From: Vogesella margarita
GTDB taxonomy: Bacteria; Pseudomonadota; Gammaproteobacteria; Burkholderiales; Chromobacteriaceae
Assembly (NCBI RefSeq): GCF_028548475.1
Contig: NZ_JAQQLE010000016.1
Location: forward strand, 1 to 64,000
DNA length: 64,000 nt
Direction: 5' to 3'
A program made the translations under genes and the position numbers. Under the pieces are notes generated by a model. The model was given only the letters and a program-made list of their open reading frames with translations, made no database searches and had not been told where the DNA came from. Positions 47,374 through 60,380 of the stretch are shown piece by piece (position 1 is the first letter of the stretch; the number at the start of each line of letters is the position of its first letter).

Positions 47374-48864
47374 TCAAACTCGGTCGTAGACCGGTTGACC
47401 GCCGTGCTTGCGCTCTTCTTCCAGATTGTCTTCCGACTGATGGCCGGTCCAGTAGTCGGCGCCCTTGATGCCCAGTTTTTCCGGGTGGAACACCGGATCC
47501 AGGCCTTTGGCCAGCTGTGCTTCGTAGTCGCGCAGTGCGATGAAGGCCGGCTTCTGCAGCAGCAGGATGGCGGCGATGTTCATCCAGGCCATCATGCCGA
47601 CACCGATATCACCCAGACCCCATGCCAGATCGGCGGTCTTCACGGTGCCGTATACCACGGTTGCCATGATGCCGATCTTCAGCACCAGCGTCAGCCAAGG
47701 ACGGTTCACCTTGCGGCTCAGGTAGGCAATGTTGGTTTCAGCGATGTAGTAGTAGGCGATGATGGTGGTGAAGGCGAAGAAGAACAGTGCCACGGCCACG
47801 AAGATGGAACCGAAGCCAGGCATGATGTTTTCCATCGCGGTCTGCACGTAGCCAGGACCAGCAGCTACACCGGCGATACCGGTATGCAGCGCATTACCAT
47901 CCGGACCTTGTACGTTGTACTGGCCGGTAATCAGCAGCATGAAGGCGGTAGCGGAGCACACGAACAGGGTGTCGATGTAGACCGAGAACGCCTGTACCAG
48001 ACCCTGCTTGGCAGGATGCGATACCGCAGCGGCGGACGATGCGTGCGGGCCGGTACCCTGACCAGCTTCGTTGGAGTACACGCCACGCTTCACGCCCCAC
48101 TGGATCGCCAGACCCAAGATGGCACCGAAGGCGGCATCAAGACCGAAAGCGCTCTTGAAGATCAGCGTCAGTACGCCAGGCAGCTGATGGATGTTCAGTG
48201 CCACGATCACGCAAGCCACGATGATGTAAGCCAGTGCCATGAACGGCACCACGATTTCGGCAAAGGAAGCGATACGCTTCACGCCACCGAAGATGATGAA
48301 GCCCAGCATCAGCGCGAGGATGGCTGCCGTCACGTTCGGGTCGATGCCCAGCGCGTTCTGCAGGCCGGCACCGATGGAGTTGGACTGGGTGCCCGGCAGC
48401 AGCACGCCGCAGGCAAACACGGTCGCAATGGCAAACACGATCGCGAACGGCTTCATGCCCAGGCCCTTCTCGATGTAGAAGGCCGGACCGCCACGGAACT
48501 CGCCGTTGATCTTTTCCTTGTAGATCTGGCCGAGGGTGGACTCGACGAAGGCCGAGCTGGCGCCCAGGAAGGCAACCATCCACATCCAGAACAGGGCACC
48601 CGGGCCGCCGAAGGTGATCGCGGTCGCCACACCGGCGATGTTACCGGTACCGACACGACCAGCCAGGGTCATGGCCAGCGCCTGGAACGACGACACGCCG
48701 CTGTCGCTGGACTTGCCGTCAAACATCAAACGGATCATTTCGCCGAAATGGCGTACTTGCGCAAAACGGCTGCGGATGGAAAAGAACAAACCAACGCCCA
48801 GGCAAAGGAAGATCAATCCCTTGCTCCAGATCCAGCCATTCAGAAAATCAACTGCTGCCTGCAT
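47374..48864 (-). CDS. sodium:alanine (AGCS family) symporter
   Basis: A 496-residue transporter. LAGRVGTGNIAGVATAITFGGPGALFWMW is the AGCS family signature. EFRGGPAFYIEKGLG, WGVKRGVYSNEAGQGTGPHASSAA and AFTTIIAYYYIAETN are also diagnostic. It imports alanine or glycine with Na+. GAGGAG precedes the ATG. It is monocistronic, ended by the terminator at 47320. Confidence 0.94.
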   Translation of the reverse strand: MQAAVDFLNGWIWSKGLIFLCLGVGLFFSIRSRFAQVRHFGEMIRLMFDGKSSDSGVSSFQALAMTLAGRVGTGNIAGVATAITFGGPGALFWMWMVAFLGASSAFVESTLGQIYKEKINGEFRGGPAFYIEKGLGMKPFAIVFAIATVFACGVLLPGTQSNSIGAGLQNALGIDPNVTAAILALMLGFIIFGGVKRIASFAEIVVPFMALAYIIVACVIVALNIHQLPGVLTLIFKSAFGLDAAFGAILGLAIQWGVKRGVYSNEAGQGTGPHASSAAAVSHPAKQGLVQAFSVYIDTLFVCSATAFMLLITGQYNVQGPDGNALHTGIAGVAAGPGYVQTAMENIMPGFGSIFVAVALFFFAFTTIIAYYYIAETNIAYLSRKVNRPWLTLVLKIGIMATVVYGTVKTADLAWGLGDIGVGMMAWMNIAAILLLQKPAFIALRDYEAQLAKGLDPVFHPEKLGIKGADYWTGHQSEDNLEEERKHGGQPVYDRV

Positions 48865-49080
48865 GTTTACTCCTCAGTTTCAAGGGAGGGTCTGTACCCG
48901 CTCCGACGGTGTTGTGGCCGCCACAGCCTAGTAGGCCGTAGCGTGCTATCGCACAGGTCATGTGCCTGTTTCGCGAGAGCTGAACATTACTGAAACAAGT
49001 TCCGCGTGAATAGTAGCCTGGATACATTAGCCATTATTTGTCAGACAATCCGCAAAATAACGGCACATCCTTGCGCCAGA

Positions 49081-49117
49081 AAACAAAACACGCCGTCAAA
49101 CTTGCTTGACGGCGTGT
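49081..49117 (-). terminator. rho-independent terminator of the dnaK-dnaJ operon
   Basis: A perfect 12-bp stem (49088-49099 with 49106-49117), 6-base loop, and on the minus strand T-rich sequence (GTTTTGTTT) overlapping and following the stem. Confidence 0.85.
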
Positions 49118-49144
49118 CTTTGAAACAACTGAAAGCGATGCTAA

Positions 49145-50266
49145 TCAGCCAAAAAAGTCTTTCAGTTTGTCCATGAACGAGTTGGCACGCGGGTTGTGCG
49201 TCGCAACATCGCCCTGGCTGATGGCCTCGAATTCGCGCAGCAATTCCTTCTGCCGCTCGGTGAGATTGACCGGCGTTTCGACGATGACGTGGCACATCAG
49301 ATCGCCGACATCATGGCCGCGCACCGATTTCACGCCCTTGCCGCGCACGCGGTAGACCTTGCCGCTCTGCGTTTCCGCCGCGATCTTGACCTTGACCATG
49401 CCGTCCAGGGTCGGGATTTCCACCTCGCCGCCCAGCGCCGCGGTGGCGAAGCTGATCGGCATTTCACAATGCAGATCCATGCCGTCGCGCTCGAACACGC
49501 TGTGCTTCTTGATGTGAGTGACCACGAACAGGTCGCCGGCCGGGCCGCCGTTCTGCCCCGGTTCGCCCTCGCCGGACAGGCGGATGCGGTCACCCTCGTC
49601 CACGCCGGCCGGGATCTTCACGTTCAGCGTCTTGTGCGTCTTCACCTGGCCCGCACCGTGGCACTTGTGGCACGGATCGGTGATCTGCTTGCCGCTGCCG
49701 TGGCAGGTCGGGCAGCTCTGCTGGATGGAGAAGAAGCCCTGGCTCATGCGCACCTGGCCGTGACCGCCGCAGGTGGTGCAGGTCTTGGGCTGGGTACCCG
49801 GCTTGGCACCGGAGCCGTGGCACACGTCGCAGTTTTCGTGCGACGGGATACGGATCTGCTTCTCGCAGCCGCGCGCCGCTTCTTCCAGCGTGATCTCCAT
49901 GTTGTAGCGCAGGTCGGAACCGCGATACACATTGGAACGACCACCGCCGCCGCCACGCTGGCCGCCGAAGATGTCGCTGAAGATGTCGCCGAAATCGAAG
50001 CCGCCGAAGCCGGCACCGCCGCCGCCCATGCCAGCCTGCGGGTCTACCCCGGCGTGGCCGTACTGGTCGTAGGCGGCACGTTTCTGGCCGTCCGACAGGA
50101 TTTCATACGCGGCCTTGACCTCCTTGAACTTTTCTTCGGCGTCCTTGCTGTCCGGATTACGGTCCGGGTGGTACTTCATCGCCAGCTTGCGATAGGCCTT
50201 CTTGATGTCGTCGTCCGACGCATCGCGATTGACGCCCAGTACCTCGTAAAAGTCCTTTTTAGCCAT
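49145..50266 (-). CDS. dnaJ: chaperone protein DnaJ
   Basis: A 373-residue type I Hsp40. The J-domain with HPD ([11 protein letters not shown]), a Gly/Phe-rich linker, and four zinc-finger repeats ([32 protein letters not shown]) precede the C-terminal substrate-binding domain. It stimulates DnaK ATPase. The gene lies 106 bp after dnaK, with an uptake word in the gap. Confidence 0.97.
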   Translation of the reverse strand: MAKKDFYEVLGVNRDASDDDIKKAYRKLAMKYHPDRNPDSKDAEEKFKEVKAAYEILSDGQKRAAYDQYGHAGVDPQAGMGGGGAGFGGFDFGDIFSDIFGGQRGGGGGRSNVYRGSDLRYNMEITLEEAARGCEKQIRIPSHENCDVCHGSGAKPGTQPKTCTTCGGHGQVRMSQGFFSIQQSCPTCHGSGKQITDPCHKCHGAGQVKTHKTLNVKIPAGVDEGDRIRLSGEGEPGQNGGPAGDLFVVTHIKKHSVFERDGMDLHCEMPISFATAALGGEVEIPTLDGMVKVKIAAETQSGKVYRVRGKGVKSVRGHDVGDLMCHVIVETPVNLTERQKELLREFEAISQGDVATHNPRANSFMDKLKDFFG

Positions 50267-50294
50267 GCTGTCTCACCAGTGCGCCCAACCGCAA

Positions 50295-50306
50295 AAGGTT
50301 GGCCGC
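50295..50306 (-). repeat. candidate DNA uptake word between dnaK and dnaJ
   Basis: Exact AAGGTTGGCCGC followed by A, inside the chaperone operon. Confidence 0.85.
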
Positions 50307-50372
50307 AAGTTTTACCAATGAAAAAGCACAGCGCCCGCGCGCGAGCCCTGTGCCTTGTCTTCCGTCAGCCGA

Positions 50373-52289
<1,917 letters not shown>

Positions 52290-52421
52290 AGTGCTGAATC
52301 CTTTCGATTTGATCTCGATTTAATCTGTTTGCTTGCCCGTCGCAGCCTGTGGTGCGCCGGGTGGTTGTCTTGCCAGATATTGGCTATTTCCGCGTTTTCA
52401 AGAGGGTTAGTCGCCGCAATC

Positions 52422-52952
52422 TCAGCTCTTGGCCTTGGCGACCACCACCATCGCCGGGCGCAGCACGCGATCGGCAATCAGATAGCCTTTTTGCATCACG
52501 CGCACCACCGAATTCGGCTCGGCGTCGGATTCTTCGGTGCTGATCGCCTGGTGGCGATGCGGGTCCAGCTTCTCGCCCAGCGGATTGATTTCGCTGATCT
52601 GGCTCTTCTCGAAAGCGGCCAGCAGCTGCTTCAGCGTCAGGTCGACGCCGAATTTGAGGTTTTCGAACTGGCCGGACTGGTCCAGAAGCGCCATTTCCAG
52701 GCTGTCCTTGACCGCGATGAGTTCGGAGGCGAATTTTTCGATGGCAAACTTTTGTGCCTTGGCCACTTCTTCCACGCCACGGCGGCGCTGGTTTTCAGTT
52801 TCGGCCTTGGCGCGCAAAAACTGCTCTTTCATTTCTGCAAGTTCAACTTCCAGCTGGGCGATACGCTCCGCATCACTGACAACGGCGCCTTCGGCCGGGT
52901 TGGCAACCTGTTCAAGCACTTCTTCCGCTTGGGGATTTTGATTTTCCTGCAT
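52422..52952 (-). CDS. grpE: nucleotide exchange factor GrpE
   Basis: A 176-residue co-chaperone with an acidic N-terminal tail, a long helix ([25 protein letters not shown]) and the beta-domain motif [22 protein letters not shown]. It releases ADP from DnaK. A sigma32-like promoter lies upstream (52992-53019). Confidence 0.96.
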   Translation of the reverse strand: MQENQNPQAEEVLEQVANPAEGAVVSDAERIAQLEVELAEMKEQFLRAKAETENQRRRGVEEVAKAQKFAIEKFASELIAVKDSLEMALLDQSGQFENLKFGVDLTLKQLLAAFEKSQISEINPLGEKLDPHRHQAISTEESDAEPNSVVRVMQKGYLIADRVLRPAMVVVAKAKS

Positions 52953-52991
52953 GATCGCTTCCGTTTGGCTGAATTCACAAAGACCACTGGT

Positions 52992-53019
52992 AAGTTAGGC
53001 CAAGCCATCCGTTTTCAAG
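52992..53019 (-). promoter_or_regulatory. heat-shock (sigma32-like) promoter of grpE
   Basis: On the minus strand, -35 CTTGAAA (53019-53013) matches the sigma32 consensus exactly. After a 13-bp spacer, CCTAACTT (52999-52992) is a partial match to the -10. It is 40 bp before the grpE ATG. Confidence 0.6.
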
Positions 53020-53103
53020 ATCTTCCCCACAATAAGTGAATGGTCATTTCCTTACTTTTATTTTCGTTAACGACCAGAATCGGTACCCACCCGAGATTCA
53101 CTT

Positions 53104-53179
53104 TTGTGCACCTTTGTTAGCTTTTGAAAACAAAGGATTTTTTTGTGCTGCAGTGCACACAACGCGATTTTTTTATGCT
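53104..53179 (+). promoter_or_regulatory. aceA upstream regulatory region with two inverted repeats
   Basis: CCTTTGTT / AACAAAGG (53111-53118 with 53129-53136) followed by a T-run, then TGTGC-N6-GCACA (centred near 53150). A possible -10 TATGCT is at 53174-53179. The repeats could be sites for a glyoxylate-shunt regulator; which one is unknown. The A/T-rich composition is unlike the surroundings. Confidence 0.45.
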
Positions 53180-53371
53180 TAAATGATTCCACAACAGCGC
53201 GACTGCAAGGCCCGCCAGCCCTGGATCCGAGGCGGTTTCCGGCAGTCAGACCCGCCACCAGAAACAGGCGGAGTAGCAACGCACCAAGACCGGAACCACC
53301 GGCCTGCAGCAAAAGAAACTGGGAGCGCCGGTTTATCCGGCAAAACGAAACTATCAAGTGAAGGGTTTACC

Positions 53372-54670
53372 ATGACTACTCGCGAACAACGCATCGCCGC
53401 CATCCAGCATGACTGGGATACCAACCCGCGTTGGAAAGGCATCAAACGTGGCTACACCGCTGCTGACGTTGAGCGCCTGCGCGGCTCCGTACAGGTAGAG
53501 CACACCCTGGCCCGCAACGGTGCCGAGAAGCTGTGGAATCTGGTGAACAACGAGCCGTACATCAACTGTCTGGGCGCGCTGACCGGCGGTCAGGCGATGC
53601 AACAGGTGAAAGCCGGCATCAAGGCGATCTACCTGTCCGGCTGGCAGGTTGCCGCCGACAACAACGAATACTCCGCCATGTACCCGGACCAGTCGCTGTA
53701 TCCGGTGGACTCGGTGCCGAAGGTGGTTGAGCGCATCAACAACGCCTTCACCCGTGCCGACGAAATCCAGCACTCCAAGGGTCTGGAAAAAGGCGACGCC
53801 GGTTTCGTTGACTACTACGCGCCTATCGTGGCCGACGCCGAAGCCGGTTTCGGCGGTGTGCTGAACGCCTACGAACTGATGAAGGCGATGATCCGCGCCG
53901 GCGCCGGTGGCGTGCACTTCGAAGACCAGCTGGCCTCCGTGAAAAAATGCGGCCACATGGGCGGCAAGGTACTGGTTCCGACCCAGGAAGCGGTACAGAA
54001 ACTGATCGCCGCCCGTATGGCTGCCGACGTCTACGGCGTGCCAACCCTGGTGATCGCCCGCACCGACGCTGAAGCCGCCGACCTGTTGACCAGCGACTAC
54101 GACGAGAACGACAAGCCGTTCCTGACCGGCGAGCGCACCGCCGAGGGCTTCTACAAGACCAAGAAAGGTCTGGAGCAAGCCATCAGCCGCGCCGTGGCCT
54201 ACGCCGACTACGCCGACCTGGTATGGTGCGAGACCGGCACCCCGGATCTGGAGTTTGCCCGCCGCTTCGCCGAAGCCGTGCACGCCAAGCATCCTGGCAA
54301 ACTGCTCGCCTACAACTGCTCGCCTTCCTTCAACTGGAAGAAGAACCTGGACGATGCCACCATCGCCAAGTTCCAGCGCGAGCTGGGCGCCATGGGCTAC
54401 AAGTACCAGTTCATCACTTTGGCCGGCATCCACTCCATGTGGTACAACATGTTCGATCTGGCACAAGACTACGTGGCACGCGGCATGTCCGCCTACGTGG
54501 AGAAGGTGCAGGAGCCGGAATTCGCGGCCCGCGACCGCGGCTACACCTTCGTATCGCACCAGCAGGAAGTCGGCACCGGCTACTTCGATGACGTGACCAC
54601 CGTGATCCAGGGCGGCAAGTCCTCGGTGACCGCGCTGACCGGCTCCACCGAAGAAGAACAGTTCCACTAA
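53372..54670 (+). CDS. aceA: isocitrate lyase
   Basis: A 432-residue glyoxylate-shunt enzyme that splits isocitrate to glyoxylate and succinate. The catalytic KKCGHMGGK loop (Cys about 193), [36 protein letters not shown] and [11 protein letters not shown] are typical. GAAGGG precedes the ATG. It fits with acsA: growth on acetate needs both. No malate synthase gene is in the window. Confidence 0.97.
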   Translation: MTTREQRIAAIQHDWDTNPRWKGIKRGYTAADVERLRGSVQVEHTLARNGAEKLWNLVNNEPYINCLGALTGGQAMQQVKAGIKAIYLSGWQVAADNNEYSAMYPDQSLYPVDSVPKVVERINNAFTRADEIQHSKGLEKGDAGFVDYYAPIVADAEAGFGGVLNAYELMKAMIRAGAGGVHFEDQLASVKKCGHMGGKVLVPTQEAVQKLIAARMAADVYGVPTLVIARTDAEAADLLTSDYDENDKPFLTGERTAEGFYKTKKGLEQAISRAVAYADYADLVWCETGTPDLEFARRFAEAVHAKHPGKLLAYNCSPSFNWKKNLDDATIAKFQRELGAMGYKYQFITLAGIHSMWYNMFDLAQDYVARGMSAYVEKVQEPEFAARDRGYTFVSHQQEVGTGYFDDVTTVIQGGKSSVTALTGSTEEEQFH

Positions 54671-54760
54671 GCGTTCGACCCCACGGCACCTCGACCCTGC
54701 CGTCTGCGTCAAACAGCCCCGCCCGGCACTGTCCGCAGTGACCGTGCGCGGGGCAACCAG

Positions 54761-54796
54761 ACCGCCTGCAACCTTCGTTGCAGGCGGTTTGCTTTT
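54761..54796 (+). terminator. rho-independent terminator after aceA
   Basis: An 11-bp stem (54761-54771 with 54778-54788), loop CCTTCG, followed by TTGCTTTT. Confidence 0.85.
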
Positions 54797-54893
54797 ATGT
54801 CGCCAACACCAACCCATGCCAACCAGCCACGGGATGCGCCCACACAATGCAGCCCAGCAACGACAACGCCAGCGGCAAGCCGCTGGCGTGTTC

Positions 54894-54905
54894 AAGGTTG
54901 GCCGC
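54894..54905 (-). repeat. candidate DNA uptake word downstream of rnfH
   Basis: Exact AAGGTTGGCCGC followed by A, 24 bp after the rnfH stop. Confidence 0.85.
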
Positions 54906-54929
54906 AAGCCGCGGCGGCCGTACGCCCCG

Positions 54930-55220
54930 CTACTCCGCCTTGCCGGCCTCGGCCCGGCGGCGGCGCACCTCCTTCGGGTCGGCCTGCAACGGGCGGTAGA
55001 TCTCCACGCGGTCACGATCGCGCAGCACGTGCTCCGCCGGTACCGCCTTGCCGAACACGCCCAACTGCAGCTGCGCAAGATCGATGTCCGCAAATTCGCT
55101 GGCGATGCCGGACTGCAGCACCGCCTCACGCGCGGTGGTGCCGGCCGGCAGCGACAGCTTGACGATCAGCTGCCGCTCCGGCCGCGCATAGGCGACCTCC
55201 AGCTGCAGCCTGTCAGTCAT
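54930..55220 (-). CDS. rnfH: RnfH family (RatB) ubiquitin-like protein
   Basis: A 96-residue beta-grasp protein of UPF0125. LQLEVAYARPERQLIVKLSLPAGTTAREAVLQSGI and VGVFGKAVPAEHVLRDRDRVEIYRPL-like text are typical. It overlaps ratA by 8 bp, the standard arrangement. The cellular role is not established; it is named for linkage to rnf genes in some species. Confidence 0.9.
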   Translation of the reverse strand: MTDRLQLEVAYARPERQLIVKLSLPAGTTAREAVLQSGIASEFADIDLAQLQLGVFGKAVPAEHVLRDRDRVEIYRPLQADPKEVRRRRAEAGKAE

Positions 55221-55650
55221 CGCCGTACACCTTGTCGGCTTCCTTGATGAAGGCATCGACCAGCGTGCCGGAGATGTGGCCGAACACCGGCCCGATCAGT
55301 TTTTCCAGGATCTTGCTGGAGAACTCGTAGCTGAGGCGGAACTCCACCTTGCAGCCGACATCGCCCAAAGGGTGGAAGTGCCAGCGCCCCTGCAGGTGCT
55401 TGAACGGCCCGTCCACCAGCTCCATCAGGATGCTGCTGTACGGCTCGTTATGATTGCGGGTGGTGAAGTGCTGTCGCACCTTAAGGTAGTCGATGTGCAG
55501 GCTGGCGACCAGCTGGTCGCCGTCGCGGGAGTGCTCCTCCCCCTTGCTGCACCACGGTAAAAAGCGCGGGTAGTGCGCCACGTCGTCCACCAGGCGGAAC
55601 ATCTGCTCCGGGGTGTGGGCGACCAGGACATTTTTCTCGACAACTTGCAT
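55213..55650 (-). CDS. ratA: RatA-type SRPBCC/coenzyme Q-binding protein
   Basis: A 145-residue START-like protein of the RatA/COQ10 family ([30 protein letters not shown]). Homologues bind ubiquinone; E. coli RatA was also described as a 70S-association inhibitor. It is divergent from smpB and overlaps rnfH, as in most proteobacteria. The start [10 protein letters not shown] is chosen from the family. Confidence 0.9.
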   Translation of the reverse strand: MQVVEKNVLVAHTPEQMFRLVDDVAHYPRFLPWCSKGEEHSRDGDQLVASLHIDYLKVRQHFTTRNHNEPYSSILMELVDGPFKHLQGRWHFHPLGDVGCKVEFRLSYEFSSKILEKLIGPVFGHISGTLVDAFIKEADKVYGDD

Positions 55651-55698
55651 GATGAAAACTGTGTGGAGGTCCGTAAAAGGCGGGCACGACGGCAAGCC

Positions 55699-55710
55699 AA
55701 GGTTGGCCGC
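55699..55710 (-). repeat. candidate DNA uptake word between ratA and smpB
   Basis: Exact AAGGTTGGCCGC followed by A, in the divergent intergenic region. Confidence 0.85.
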
Positions 55711-55735
55711 AGCAAGCCCATGAATTTTCGATACT

Positions 55736-55763
55736 TTGGCGATACGCTTTGTTCTGGTAGAAT
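55736..55763 (+). promoter_or_regulatory. probable smpB promoter
   Basis: -35 TTGGCG (55736-55741), 16-bp spacer and -10 TAGAAT (55758-55763), 37 bp before the smpB ATG. Confidence 0.5.
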
Positions 55764-55800
55764 ACCCGGTTTACTGCTTCGTCTTTCCGCCACCGCCGCC

Positions 55801-56247
55801 ATGAGCATCATCGACAACCGCAAAGCGTTTCACGATTACTTCATCGAAGAAAACATCGAGGCCGGTCTGGTCCTGGAAGGCTGGGAAGTCAAGGCCATCC
55901 GCGCCGGTCGCGTGCAGCTGAAAGAAAGCTACGTCATTTACCGCAATGGCGCATTCTACCTCGTCGGCTGCCATATTACCGCACTGCAATCCGCATCGAC
56001 CCACATCAAGCCCGATCCGATCCGCGACCGCAAGCTGCTGCTGAAGCAGGAGCAGATCAGCCGCCTGATCGGCAAGGTCGAGCGCGCCGGCTACACCATC
56101 GTGGCGCTGAACCTGCACTACAGCAAAGGCAATATCAAGGTCGACATCGGCCTCGCCAAGGGCAAGAAGCAGCACGACAAGCGCCAGTCGGAAAAAGAAC
56201 GCGAATGGGCGCGCGAGAAACAGCGCCTGATGCGCGACAAGGGCTGA
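55801..56247 (+). CDS. smpB: SsrA-binding protein SmpB
   Basis: A 148-residue tmRNA-binding protein for trans-translation. [32 protein letters not shown] and the basic tail [20 protein letters not shown] are diagnostic. The start is the ATG immediately before MSIIDNRKA. The tmRNA gene is not seen nearby. Confidence 0.96.
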   Translation: MSIIDNRKAFHDYFIEENIEAGLVLEGWEVKAIRAGRVQLKESYVIYRNGAFYLVGCHITALQSASTHIKPDPIRDRKLLLKQEQISRLIGKVERAGYTIVALNLHYSKGNIKVDIGLAKGKKQHDKRQSEKEREWAREKQRLMRDKG

Positions 56248-56250
56248 GCC

Positions 56251-56577
56251 ATGAAACCCAGTGCCACCCAGGCCTTCATCCTCATCATTCTCGGCGCCCT
56301 GTGGCTGCTGAAAAGCACCGCGCTGCTGCCGGACACCACCACGCTGCTGGCCATCCTGCTGGCCAGCGCAGGCGCCGGTCTGCTGCTGATCGACGGCATC
56401 ACCAAGTCCAGCATTGTGACCAACCCGATGCTGATCTATACCGGTGCGGCCATCTACCTGTTCGACGCCAACAAGCTGCGCCTGAGCCATAGCCTGGCGC
56501 TGGGCATGATCCTGCTCGGCATCCTGATGCTGATCGCGCGCAGCGACCGCATCCCCGAGCGGCGTCTGAAGAAATAA
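56251..56577 (+). CDS. small integral membrane protein (DUF5668/LiaF-TM-like)
   Basis: A 108-residue protein with four hydrophobic segments (FILIILGALWLLK, LLAILLASAGAGLLLIDGI, MLIYTGAAIYLFDA, LALGMILLGILMLIA). The layout resembles the membrane domain of LiaF or DUF5668 proteins, without the extracytoplasmic part. It begins three bases after the smpB stop, so it is co-transcribed. Function unknown. Confidence 0.65.
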   Translation: MKPSATQAFILIILGALWLLKSTALLPDTTTLLAILLASAGAGLLLIDGITKSSIVTNPMLIYTGAAIYLFDANKLRLSHSLALGMILLGILMLIARSDRIPERRLKK

Positions 56578-56667
56578 CACCCGCCTGCCCGATGCAGGCC
56601 CGGTACCGAGTACACGCATTCAAATCCGACTGGTGACCCGACCAGTCTTTTACATTCAAGGACAGTC

Positions 56668-58245
<1,578 letters not shown>

Positions 58246-58292
58246 TCTGACGCTGCCCGCCGGCTGACGGCGGGCAAGGCCACACCCAGCCA

Positions 58293-58318
58293 CCCCGCGC
58301 CCCGGCGCGGGGTTTTTT
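58293..58318 (+). terminator. rho-independent terminator after guaA
   Basis: GC-rich hairpin CCCCGCGCC / GGCGCGGGG followed by six T. Confidence 0.88.
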
Positions 58319-58427
58319 GCGCCTGACGGCAGGGACACCGCCCCGGGGCTATACACGGCCACCACGCCAAAACTTTTTCGGGCATGCTGTAATGAACTGC
58401 AGCCGCAGGCGACTAAAGGCGGCAAGT

Positions 58428-58441
58428 GCGCGATATCGCGC
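58428..58441. promoter_or_regulatory. palindrome upstream of the bufferin operon
   Basis: A perfect 14-bp palindrome GCGCGATATCGCGC, 40 bp before the precursor ATG. It could be an operator; no copper regulator gene is adjacent. The rest of 58319-58481 shows no gene. Confidence 0.35.
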
Positions 58442-58481
58442 CTTTCATCAACAACTACCCCGACCATCCAGGAGAAACACC

Positions 58482-58733
58482 ATGTCCGCATCCAGCACCC
58501 TGCTTGCCTCTGCTCTGACCGCCGTTATCGCCATGAGCGCAGCCGCACCGGCCGTCGCCGCCAGCAAGGAAAAATGCTACGGCGTCGCCGCCGCCGGCAA
58601 AAACGACTGTGCCGGCAACGGCCACAGCTGTGCCGGCCAGGCCAAGATCGACAAGGACGCCGGCGAGTGGAAATACGTCGCCACCGGCAGCTGCACCCAG
58701 ATGGGCGGCATGCTGCAGCCGGGCAGCAAGTAA
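58482..58733 (+). CDS. BufA1/DUF2282 family bufferin precursor peptide
   Basis: An 83-residue precursor with a signal peptide (cleavage near APAVAAS) and a core with four cysteines in KEKCYGV, KNDCAGNGHSCAG and TGSCTQMGG. DUF2282 proteins are substrates of MNIO enzymes, which turn cysteines into copper-chelating heterocycles; the products are called bufferins and buffer copper in the periplasm. GGAGAAAC precedes the ATG. A terminator-like hairpin separates it from the biosynthetic genes. Family recognition is confident; the modification here is inferred. Confidence 0.85.
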   Translation: MSASSTLLASALTAVIAMSAAAPAVAASKEKCYGVAAAGKNDCAGNGHSCAGQAKIDKDAGEWKYVATGSCTQMGGMLQPGSK

Positions 58734-58745
58734 GCCCGCGCATCG

Positions 58746-58771
58746 GGCGGGGTGCTGCCCCGCCGTTTTTT
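58746..58771 (+). terminator. intra-operon terminator/attenuator between precursor and enzyme genes
   Basis: GGCGGGG / CCCCGCC stem (58746-58752 with 58758-58764) and a run of six T (58766-58771), ending 14 bp before the MNIO gene ATG. Partial read-through would make much more precursor mRNA than enzyme mRNA. Confidence 0.75.
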
Positions 58772-58784
58772 GCGAAAGCCGATC

Positions 58785-59639
58785 ATGACCATCCCGCTTC
58801 CCGCCTGCGCCGGTATCGGCCTGCGCCAACCGCACTACCGCCAGGTGCTGGACACCCTGCCCGAGCTGGGCTGGATCGAGCTGCACAGCGAGAACTTCTT
58901 TGACGGCGGCCAGCCGCTGGCGATGCTGCAAAGCCTGGCCGCACACTACCCGCTGTCGCTGCACGGCGTCGGGCTGGGGCTGGGTTCCGCCGCGCGCCCA
59001 GATCCGCAGCACCTGGCGTCGCTGCAGCGGCTGCTGGCGCAGGTGCCGGCGACCGCGGTGTCCGAACACCTGTCGTTCAACCACGACGCCGACTACCGCT
59101 TCGCCAACGACCTGCTGCCCATCCCCTACACCCGCGCGATGCTGGCGCAGGTTGCGGCCAACGTGGCCGAAGTGCAGGACGCTATCGGCCGCCCGCTGCT
59201 GCTGGAAAACCTGTCCAGCTACCTCGCCTACCCGGGTAACGAGCTGAACGAGGGCGAGTTTCTCGCCGAGCTGGTCCAGCGCACCGGCTGCGGCATCCTG
59301 CTTGACGTCAACAACCTGTACGTCAACCACGTCAATCTCGGGCTGGATGTCGACGCCTTCCTCGACGCACTGCCGGCTGCCGCCATCGGCGAGATCCACC
59401 TTGCCGGCTACAGCGAGCGCCGCTTCGACGACGGCAGCAGCCTGCTGGTCGACACCCACAGCCGGCCGGTCTATCCGGCGGTGTGGCAGCTGTACCGCGC
59501 GGTGATCGCCCGCTTCGGCGCTCGCCCCACCCTGATCGAGTGGGACAACGACATTCCGCCGCTGGACACGCTGCTGGCGGAGGCGGCCACCGCACAGCGC
59601 CTCCTCGACACCGTCGCCCCGGGAGCGCGCCATGAATGA
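58785..59639 (+). CDS. BufB/DUF692 multinuclear non-heme iron oxidative enzyme (MNIO)
   Basis: A 284-residue TIM-barrel protein of the MNIO family, which oxidatively modifies cysteines in RiPP precursors. Candidate metal ligands are visible in HSENFF, LSLHGVGLGLG, VSEHLSF, LLLENLSSYL, LLDVNNLYVNHVN, GEIHLAGY, LVDTHSRPV and LIEWDNDIP. GIGLRQPHYRQVL at the N-terminus is typical. It overlaps bufC by 8 bp. The likely substrate is the upstream four-cysteine precursor. Confidence 0.88.
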   Translation: MTIPLPACAGIGLRQPHYRQVLDTLPELGWIELHSENFFDGGQPLAMLQSLAAHYPLSLHGVGLGLGSAARPDPQHLASLQRLLAQVPATAVSEHLSFNHDADYRFANDLLPIPYTRAMLAQVAANVAEVQDAIGRPLLLENLSSYLAYPGNELNEGEFLAELVQRTGCGILLDVNNLYVNHVNLGLDVDAFLDALPAAAIGEIHLAGYSERRFDDGSSLLVDTHSRPVYPAVWQLYRAVIARFGARPTLIEWDNDIPPLDTLLAEAATAQRLLDTVAPGARHE

Positions 59640-60369
59640 CGCACAACGCTGGCAGCACGAGCTGCTGGACGCCATCACCGCGCCGCAGTGGCAGGATCAC
59701 CCCACGCTGCCGGCCAACGCGCTGGCGGTGTACCGCAACAACTACCGCGTCGGGCTGATGGAGATGCTCGCCCTCGCCTACCCCATCGTGCAGCAGCTGC
59801 TGAGCGCGGAGTTCTTCGGCGCGCTGAGCCGCGAATTCGTGCGCGCCACGCCGTCGCACAGCGGCAACCTGCACCGCTACGGCGCCGGCTTTACCGACTT
59901 CATCGCCGGCTTTGCCCCCGCGTCCGAGTGGCCCTACCTGCCGGACGTAGCGCGCATGGAATGGGCGCTGCATCGCGGTTATTACGCCCCCGACAGTGCC
60001 CGCCTGGAGGTCGCCAGCCTCGCCGCGCTGCCGCCCGCACAATGGGGTGCGCTACGTCTGCCGCTGGATGCCTCGCTGAGCCTGCTGCGCTCGCCGTGGG
60101 CGCTGTCGGCGATTCACGCCTACCATCAGCCGGGCGCCACGCAACAGCCGTTCACGCTAGCACGGGCAGAAAACCTGCTGCTGTGGCGCGAGCACGGCCG
60201 GATGCAGCTGCGCGCCGTGGACGACGCGCCGGCCGCATTCCTGCTCCGGCTGCAACAGGGTGACACGCTGGACGAAGCCACCACCGCCGCGCTTTCGGTG
60301 GCGCCGGATTTCGCCTTGCAGGAAACCCTGCTGACCGGCCTGCAGCACGGCTGGTTTGCGCAACCGTAA
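59632..60369 (+). CDS. BufC/DUF2063 MNIO partner protein
   Basis: A 245-residue protein. The N-terminal domain (YRNNYRVGLMEMLALAYPIVQQLL, then DFIAGFAPASEWPYLPDVARMEWALHRGYY) is the DUF2063 hallmark. These proteins bind the leader region of the precursor and present it to the MNIO enzyme. It overlaps bufB by 8 bp, and DoxX follows 11 bp later. Confidence 0.87.
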   Translation: MNDAQRWQHELLDAITAPQWQDHPTLPANALAVYRNNYRVGLMEMLALAYPIVQQLLSAEFFGALSREFVRATPSHSGNLHRYGAGFTDFIAGFAPASEWPYLPDVARMEWALHRGYYAPDSARLEVASLAALPPAQWGALRLPLDASLSLLRSPWALSAIHAYHQPGATQQPFTLARAENLLLWREHGRMQLRAVDDAPAAFLLRLQQGDTLDEATTAALSVAPDFALQETLLTGLQHGWFAQP

Positions 60370-60380
60370 GGAAACCCGCC

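Noticed and set aside
47012-47377. Minus-strand open frames in the convergent intergenic region
   Set aside because: They cross a terminator and the uptake word, lack start signals and resemble no protein family.
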